NCBI RefSeq assembly: GCF_014204895.1
Contig: NZ_JACHMF010000001.1
Coordinates: forward strand, 1,054,001 to 1,118,000
Direction: 5' to 3'
DNA length: 64,000 nt
From: Paractinoplanes abujensis
Lineage (GTDB): Bacteria; Actinomycetota; Actinomycetes; Mycobacteriales; Micromonosporaceae
In this document: piece after piece, positions 59,518 through 64,000 of the stretch
How positions within the stretch are numbered: position 1 is the first letter of the stretch
Layout: each line of letters starts with the position of its first letter
The notes under the pieces: generated by a model
What the model was told of the DNA's origin: nothing
The model's database searches: none
The model's input: the letters and a program-made list of their open reading frames with translations, nothing else
Made by a program: the position numbers and the translations under genes

Positions 59518-60129
59518 ATGACGACGGCACCGCTCGAGCACACGGACGTGATCGTCCTGGATTATCTCGCCGCGCTGTGGGCGCAGAGCGATGACCTCGC
59601 GCCCGAGTTGCGTGACGAGCTGATGACGACGGTGGCCGACTACATCGCCATGCGCCGCACCTCGCCGTCGTCGCCGATCGACGACCCGGCCGAGATCCTG
59701 CGCCGGTTAGGGCCGCCGGAGGCGCTGGTGGCGGCGGCTCGGCGCGGTCACGTGCCGCCGCACCTGAAGTTGCCCGCCCTGATCCCGCCGCCTCCCCCGC
59801 CGGCCGCCACCGGTGGGGGAGCGGTGCGGGGTGGGGCCGCCGAGTACACGGCGGTCGGGTTGATGACGGCGGGCGCGTTCGTGCTGCCGGGGGTCGGGCC
59901 GTTCGTGGGGATGCTGATGGCCAGTGCTTCCCCGCAGTGGACGCCCGCCGAGAAGGCGACCGGCTGGTTCATCACGATCGGGTCGGGCACCGCCGCCCTC
60001 GCCGCGGCGTTCTTCTTCGCGGTGGCGGGTTCGGGTTCGGCGGCGGCCCTGCTGTTCGTCTACATGCTGGCGGTCGGCGGCTCACTCTTCGCCGGCCTGC
60101 GCATGCTCGACGCCCTGCGCCGCAAGTAG
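59518..60129 (+). CDS. HAAS-like membrane protein
   Basis: 203 aa. The N-terminal ~75 residues (VIVLDYLAALWAQSDDLAPELRDELMTTVADYIAMRR, then LGPPEALVAAAR) resemble the HAAS signalling domain, often encoded beside PadR regulators. A poly-Pro linker leads to four hydrophobic segments (AEYTAVGLMTAGAFVLPG onward). No PadR gene is near. An AGGGGG site precedes the ATG. Its 3' end lies in a 43-bp tandem repeat. Confidence 0.75.
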   Translation: MTTAPLEHTDVIVLDYLAALWAQSDDLAPELRDELMTTVADYIAMRRTSPSSPIDDPAEILRRLGPPEALVAAARRGHVPPHLKLPALIPPPPPPAATGGGAVRGGAAEYTAVGLMTAGAFVLPGVGPFVGMLMASASPQWTPAEKATGWFITIGSGTAALAAAFFFAVAGSGSAAALLFVYMLAVGGSLFAGLRMLDALRRK

Positions 60130-60255
60130 CAGCCGCGGCCGGGCCGGTCTGACCGCCCTGCGCCGCAAGTAGGAGCCGCGGCCGGGCCGGTCTGACCGCC
60201 CTGCGCCGCAAGTAGCAGCCGCGGCCGGGCCGGTCTGACCGCCCTGCGCCACCGG
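60112..60255 (+). repeat. 43-bp tandem repeat spanning a stop codon
   Basis: Three near-identical 43-bp units beginning at about 60112, 60155 and 60198, then a decaying partial. Each unit repeats the last codons of the membrane-protein gene (ALRRK) with its TAG stop, followed by a GC-rich palindromic stretch (GCCGCGGCCGGGCCGG). One substitution is seen between units. The units expand the 3' UTR rather than the protein. Confidence 0.9.
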
Positions 60256-60320
60256 TAGCGGCCCTCGGGCGGGCCGGTGGCGTGCGGGGACCGGCCCGCG
60301 CCGCGGGTAGCGGCCCTCGG

Positions 60321-61172
60321 TCAGGCCGGCTGGGTGCGGCGGCCGGCCTGGTCGATGATCTCGTCGATCACCTGGGCCCAGACGGCCGCGGGCGGGAACT
60401 CGTGGCCGACCCCCTCGAGCCACACCAGCCGGGAGCCGGGGATCTGGTCGCACAGCTTCTGCGCGTGCGGCGCCGGGACCAGCGGGTCCAGCGTGCCGTG
60501 CAGGATCAGCGTGGGCGCGGTGAGCTCGTGCAGGCGATCGCCCACGGGCGGGCCGCCGGCGCAGCGGAAATGGTTCGTCTGAGCCGCGGCCATGTTGTGC
60601 GTACGGTCGAAGACGCGCTCGGCCAGGCGGCGCAGGTGCGGGTCGTCGGCGGTGAACGGGCCACCCAGGCGGCGGGCGGCGGCCACGATGCCTTCGACTG
60701 CGGAGCGGCGGTCCGTCCACTGCGGCTCGGCGTCGGACGGCCGGACCCCGTACGGGGAAAGGGACGCGCTGGTGGCGATCAACGTGAGCGACAGCACCCG
60801 GTGCGGGCGCTCGACGGCGATGCGCTGTGCGAGCACGCCCCCCATGGACAGGCCGACCAGGTGGGCCCGATGCACGCCGAGCGCGTCGAGCACGCCCAGC
60901 GCGTCGTGCGAAAGGTCCACATCGGAGTAGGGCGGCGCGCCGGCCGGGAACGACGTCGACCGGCCGGTGTCGCGATGGTCGTAGCGGATCACGTAGCGCC
61001 CGCCCGCGGCCAGGCGGCGGCAGAACTCGTCGTCCCACCAGTCCATCGAGCCGGTCGCCCCCGCGATGAGCAGCAACGCCGGGTCGCCGGGCTCGCCGAA
61101 CGTCTCCACGCACAGCTCGATGCCGTTGACCGGCATCATCGTCTCGGTCACCACCTGCTCATTGTCCGGCAT
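60321..61172 (-). CDS. Alpha/beta hydrolase
   Basis: 283 aa. Oxyanion/N-terminal part IELCVETFGEPGDPALLLIAGATGS, nucleophile elbow HLVGLSMGGVLAQRIA (Ser in GLSMGG), acid Asp in ILHGTLDPLVP, and His in LEGVGHEFPPA. A Trp-rich cap residue pair WDDEFCRRLAA follows the first strand. Resembles haloalkane dehalogenase/epoxide hydrolase-like or aclacinomycin-methylesterase-like enzymes; substrate unknown. The ATG start is within MPDNEQVV; internal Met at 61136 is an alternative. Confidence 0.88.
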   Translation of the reverse strand: MPDNEQVVTETMMPVNGIELCVETFGEPGDPALLLIAGATGSMDWWDDEFCRRLAAGGRYVIRYDHRDTGRSTSFPAGAPPYSDVDLSHDALGVLDALGVHRAHLVGLSMGGVLAQRIAVERPHRVLSLTLIATSASLSPYGVRPSDAEPQWTDRRSAVEGIVAAARRLGGPFTADDPHLRRLAERVFDRTHNMAAAQTNHFRCAGGPPVGDRLHELTAPTLILHGTLDPLVPAPHAQKLCDQIPGSRLVWLEGVGHEFPPAAVWAQVIDEIIDQAGRRTQPA

Positions 61173-61228
61173 CACACTTGACAGGCAGGTTAAAACCAGA
61201 TCACTCAACCGTGCCGGTCCGTTGTGAA

Positions 61229-61603
61229 ATGACCGGTCCGGTGCGCGGAGTGTGCTGGGATGTGCGGGTGCTTCCGGACCTGAGCGAATTCACGCCGCAC
61301 CGGACGGTGTTCGACGCCCCGTTCGAGGGTGAGCCCGTGCCCGGTCTGCGCGCCGACTACTTCCGCCGCGCCGAGGGTGACCGGATCGCGACCGTCGGAC
61401 GCTACTCGATCGGCGGTCGCGACCTGCTGATGGCGTGGGGTTACGTGGACGAGGAGCACTGCCGGCACAACGCCGTCCGCGATCCCGGTGGCGGATGGCA
61501 CGAGCCGGCCGACGGCTGCCCCGACGTCGAACTGGTGCGCGACGGCCAGGCCGTGGTGGGCCTGGCCGTGCGGGCACCGTCGGGGACGTGGATCAGGCCT
61601 TGA
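61229..61603 (+). CDS. Small hypothetical protein
   Basis: Not recognised. About 124 aa, acidic and hydrophilic, with strands such as LRADYFRRAEGDRIATVGRYS and GRDLLMAWGYVDEEHCRHN. Start uncertain: ATG 61229 or GTG 61268 (the latter with GGGATG upstream). No signal peptide. It is convergent with the next membrane-protein gene, overlapping by 11 bp. Confidence 0.55.
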   Translation: MTGPVRGVCWDVRVLPDLSEFTPHRTVFDAPFEGEPVPGLRADYFRRAEGDRIATVGRYSIGGRDLLMAWGYVDEEHCRHNAVRDPGGGWHEPADGCPDVELVRDGQAVVGLAVRAPSGTWIRP

Positions 61604-61955
61604 CCGGTGCTGTCGTCGCACGGGCGTGCCGGCGGACCACGCGCAGCGAGACGGCGGTCAGGGCAAGGGCGATCACGAACAGCGACAGGTGCAGGTACGG
61701 GTGGGCGATCGGCGCGAAGCCGATGATCGCGACCGGGATCTGCACGACGGCGACGAGGCCGGCCAGCCACCACCGGTTGCCGCCGCTCCACAGCAGGGCC
61801 GTCCACACCGGCGCGGAGACCAGGACCAGGGTGAGGGCGTCGAGCAGGGCGTGCATCGCCGCGTTGTGCACGGCGTTGTGGGCGAAGGCCTGCGCCGGCG
61901 TGGCGATCCAGAGACCGGCGAGGACGAGGGCGAGGACGGCGGCGGCACGACGCAT
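61593..61955 (-). CDS. Small four-helix membrane protein
   Basis: 120 aa with four hydrophobic segments: RRAAAVLALVLAGLWIATPAQA (signal-like), ALLDALTLVLVSAPVWTALLW, WLAGLVAVVQIPVAIIGF and LSLFVIALALTAVSL. Scattered His residues (AHNAVHNAAMHA) could bind metal or heme. The ATG has GGAGGA upstream. Family not identified. Confidence 0.72.
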   Translation of the reverse strand: MRRAAAVLALVLAGLWIATPAQAFAHNAVHNAAMHALLDALTLVLVSAPVWTALLWSGGNRWWLAGLVAVVQIPVAIIGFAPIAHPYLHLSLFVIALALTAVSLRVVRRHARATTAPVKA

Positions 61956-62012
61956 GGGATCCTCCAGCGTGATGGGACCGTTGCTCTGTGTCATTACCGT
62001 ACGGAACGTGAC

Positions 62013-62786
62013 TCAGCGCCGTAAAGCTTCACTCACGAAGTCCATCCCGGCGGGCAGGCAACGCGACCAGTAGCCGAAGTTGTGCCGGCCGTCGGCGAAC
62101 GATCCCGCGGCGGGCGGCTCGGGCAGGGCCTTCGCGAGCGCGCGCACGTCGTCGAGCAACCCGTCCTGACGACCGCACCACAGACCCACCTTCGTGCCCC
62201 GGAGCCGCGGGGCCGCGGTGAAGATCTCATCCCCTTCCCGTACGGCGGGGGACAGCGCGACCACCGCCCGCGCGAAACCTGGGTCCGCCTCGGCCAGCAG
62301 CAGCGAGCCGTAGCCACCCATCGACCAGCCCAGCAGCGCGATCCGCGACGTGTCGAAGCCACGCTGCGCACACCAGCGGGGGATCTCCTCGTGCACCATC
62401 CGCTGCGGGTCGTCGCCGGCGTGGGGACGCCACTGCAGACGGTCGCCGGTCGCGCCGGCCAGCACGAACGGGGCCTTGCCCCGGCGTACCGCATCGGTCA
62501 GGAAACGGCCCAGGCCGAGCGCGGGAAAATCGGCGGCCGTCTTGGAGGCGCCGTGCAGCACCAGGCAGACGGGCAGGCCCCGGCCGGATCCGTGACCCGC
62601 CGGCACCGCCGTGTAGAAGTCGACGATCCGCCCGCGCGCGCGTGACTCACGCTTGTCGAGCCGCTCGTCACCCACCGGGGCGTACGGGATGACCGGCTCG
62701 GATCCGTCCGATCGGCTGCGATATCCCACCAGTCCGGCGGCCGCCCCGACGGTTGCGCCGACCGCCAGCAATGTTCGTCGTCTCAT
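62013..62786 (-). CDS. Exported alpha/beta hydrolase (esterase/depolymerase type)
   Basis: 257 aa. A Tat-like or Sec signal starts with MRRRTLLAVGATVGAAAGL. PVCLVLHGASKTAADF carries the oxyanion region, LLGWSMGGYGSLLLAEADPGF the Ser elbow (GWSMGG), LWCGRQDGLLDDV the acid, and GRHNFGYWSR the His. Resembles PHB-depolymerase/feruloyl-esterase-like hydrolases (CE1/Esterase_PHB). The ATG start follows GGGTG. Divergent from the next hydrolase gene, with the starts 54 bp apart. Confidence 0.87.
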   Translation of the reverse strand: MRRRTLLAVGATVGAAAGLVGYRSRSDGSEPVIPYAPVGDERLDKRESRARGRIVDFYTAVPAGHGSGRGLPVCLVLHGASKTAADFPALGLGRFLTDAVRRGKAPFVLAGATGDRLQWRPHAGDDPQRMVHEEIPRWCAQRGFDTSRIALLGWSMGGYGSLLLAEADPGFARAVVALSPAVREGDEIFTAAPRLRGTKVGLWCGRQDGLLDDVRALAKALPEPPAAGSFADGRHNFGYWSRCLPAGMDFVSEALRR

Positions 62787-62839
62787 CGTCACCCACAACG
62801 GCGATCGCCTGTCTTGCGTGACGTTCCTACGCTCACGAC

Positions 62840-63607
62840 GTGCGCAGACTCGCGGTGGTGCTGGTTCTGCTGGCCCTGCTGCTGGACGGTTTCGGTCCGG
62901 TCCCGCCGGCGTCGGCGCAGGAGGCCGTGGTGACCCGGACACTCGCCCTCGCGCGCGGCTCCGACCGCCCCCTGCCGACCACGCTCTGGTATCGCGGGCA
63001 CCTCACCGGCCGGCACCCGATCATCCTGTTCAGCCACGGCCTGGGCGGGCTGCCGCGGCAGTTCGCGCCGCTGGCCGCGGGCTGGGCCGAGGCGGGCTAC
63101 GTGGTGGCCGCGCCGGCCTACCCGCACACGAACGGCCTGGTCCGTGTCGACCGGCGCGACATTCCTCAGCAGCATCTGGACGCGGCGTACGTGATCGAGG
63201 CCGTGCGGGCGCTGGACCGTGCGGCGGGCGACCCGCTGGCCGGGCGCCTCGACGTGAACCGGGTGGGCGCCGTCGGGTTCTCGGCCGGGGGCACCACCAC
63301 GCTGGGGCTGTTCGGGCCGGGGCATCCGGCCTACCTGCGGGCCGGGGTGACGATCAGCGGGCGCCGCCCGGCGACCTTCGGCGGGCCACCGGCGCCCCTG
63401 CTGTTCCTGCACGGCGATCGCGACCGGGTCGTGCCGCTGCGGGCCGGGCGGGAGGCCTACCGGCTGGCACCCCCGTCGAAACAGTTCGTGATCGTCCGCG
63501 GCGGCCGTCACGGAGAGTTCCTCCGCCCCGGTGGCCCTCAGTACGGCCGGGTGTCCGCCCAGATTCTGGCGTTCCTGCAGGCGAACGTCCCGCTCGCCGG
63601 GCTTTAG
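62840..63607 (+). CDS. Secreted alpha/beta hydrolase (dienelactone-hydrolase/PAF-AH-like)
   Basis: 255 aa with a signal peptide (RRLAVVLVLLALLLDGFG, cleaved near SAQ). IILFSHGLGGLPRQFAPLAA, AVGFSAGGTTTLGLFG (Ser in GFSAGG), LFLHGDRDRVVP and the closing GGRHGEFLR (His) form the triad of PAF-acetylhydrolase/chlorophyllase-type lipases. The GTG start follows a TACGCT hexamer by 6 nt; leaderless translation is likely. Confidence 0.88.
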   Translation: MRRLAVVLVLLALLLDGFGPVPPASAQEAVVTRTLALARGSDRPLPTTLWYRGHLTGRHPIILFSHGLGGLPRQFAPLAAGWAEAGYVVAAPAYPHTNGLVRVDRRDIPQQHLDAAYVIEAVRALDRAAGDPLAGRLDVNRVGAVGFSAGGTTTLGLFGPGHPAYLRAGVTISGRRPATFGGPPAPLLFLHGDRDRVVPLRAGREAYRLAPPSKQFVIVRGGRHGEFLRPGGPQYGRVSAQILAFLQANVPLAGL

Positions 63608-63695
63608 AACTTCTACCCGGAGTGATACGCGCGGCTGCTTTACTCGTCCGTTCGGCCAGGGTAATACTCTGAGTAATGTTGCTTAAGGTGCATCT

Positions 63696-63968
63696 GTGCG
63701 CCTCTTACATATTCCCGTGACCGCTGCTGTCACTCTCAGTATTGCTGGCTTTTCTTACTCTCAGTACGACGTGCGAGGGGCGGAGGAGAAGGCGCGAGCC
63801 GCCGCCGACAAGGCCACCTGCCGCGCGGTGAACTCCGCGATCGTGGCCTTCGCCGGCGTCAGCGGGGACGCCCCGAAGTCGATCACCGAACTCAAGGGGT
63901 ATCTGGACGGCGACATCTCGGCCTACCGGATCGTCGGCGGCAAGGCGGCTGGGCCCGGCTGCTCCTGA
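63696..63968 (+). CDS. Small exported protein
   Basis: 90 aa, not recognised. N-terminal signal peptide (RLLHIPVTAAVTLSIAGFSYS) followed by a charged helical domain EEKARAAADKATCRAVNSAIVAFAGVSG and a Gly/Asp-rich end with one Cys pair (TCRAV, PGCS). The type-II-secretion GspH/pilin-like spacing is only suggestive. GTG start with AAGGTG 5 nt upstream. The remaining 32 bp hold nothing supported. Confidence 0.68.
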   Translation: MRLLHIPVTAAVTLSIAGFSYSQYDVRGAEEKARAAADKATCRAVNSAIVAFAGVSGDAPKSITELKGYLDGDISAYRIVGGKAAGPGCS

Positions 63969-64000
63969 AGCCTGAGGGGGCGGCGACCCGCCCGATGTGG

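Noticed and set aside
58291..60129. 612-codon + strand frame across the BtuF-like gene
   Set aside because: The 3' third is the real HAAS-like gene starting at 59518; the rest is antisense to the BtuF-like gene.
1..64000. Frequent CCGTACGG/CGTACGGG strings as regulatory motif
   Set aside because: They lie mostly inside genes at Val-Arg or Arg-Thr codons and are likely codon and oligonucleotide bias of the genome.

Overview
This window is about 64 kb of high-GC DNA, with G or C at most third codon positions, many GTG and TTG starts and strong GGAGG ribosome binding sites. It has a full cellulose/plant-polysaccharide section with CebR-type operators, SmpB, MmpL and POT transporters, several SpoIIE-type phosphatases and an XRE/ImmA-IrrE/MAB_1171c module. 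This points to an actinomycete, most likely Micromonosporaceae (Actinoplanes or a close relative). That assignment is inference from gene content; no rRNA is present. No CRISPR array, prophage or complete insertion sequence was found.

Layout. 0-2 kb: the end of a carbohydrate ABC transport operon, closed by a strong terminator. 2-7 kb: HNH nuclease, tandem-GNAT protein, DUF1905 protein, a His/Tyr/Gly repeat micro-protein, a GAF-SpoIIE phosphatase, and a MerR regulator divergent from an Old Yellow Enzyme reductase. 7-13 kb: a DUF4011/SF1-helicase/Vsr-like nuclease giant followed by a WD40 protein. 13-18 kb: YciO/Sua5-family protein, a beta-hydroxyacid dehydrogenase, a small HhH-like protein, TetR and SnoaL-like genes, a POT peptide transporter and a GNAT protein. 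18.4-20 kb: two paralogous tRNA-like genes directly upstream of a zinc-ribbon SDR enzyme. 20-28 kb: orphan sugar-binding lipoprotein, LLM oxidoreductase, smpB, MmpL, ABM monooxygenase and a large ZU5/FG-GAP exported protein. 28-32 kb: a divergent pair of CBM2 enzymes (SGNH esterase and PL11 rhamnogalacturonan lyase) around two CebR-type operators. 32.5-34.4 kb: a lower-GC gene fusing a PD-(D/E)xK-like domain to a glycosyltransferase. 34.5-38.4 kb: glcDEF-type glycolate oxidase operon. 38.5-42.6 kb: lipoprotein, P450 and an XRE + MAB_1171c-type membrane protein + ImmA/IrrE protease module. 42.8-48.4 kb: ppdK, a VOC remnant, a lipoprotein and recQ. 48.5-51.2 kb: a zinc-finger-like protein and a PAS-SpoIIE-HATPase-STAS protein.

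51.2-57.9 kb is the most coherent candidate for an unknown pathway. It has GTP cyclohydrolase II, a RibD_C-type reductase, a flippase-like membrane protein, a methyltransferase, a glycosyltransferase, a divergent 6-pyruvoyl-tetrahydropterin-synthase homologue, a zinc-type alcohol dehydrogenase and a CDP-alcohol phosphatidyltransferase. Four of these genes overlap or sit within 4 nt. The set would suit synthesis and export of a GTP-derived, glycosylated, possibly lipid-linked compound. Just beyond it (58.1-58.4 kb) is a gene-free segment that folds into an elaborate RNA closed by a 26-29 bp stem. Its mismatches become G-U pairs only on the + strand, so it looks like an unassigned structured RNA.

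The last part (58.5-64 kb) holds a signal-less cobalamin-binding-type protein, a HAAS-like membrane protein whose stop codon lies inside a 43-bp tandem repeat, three alpha/beta hydrolases and small exported or membrane proteins. Many genes appear leaderless, with a -10 hexamer 6-7 nt before the start codon.
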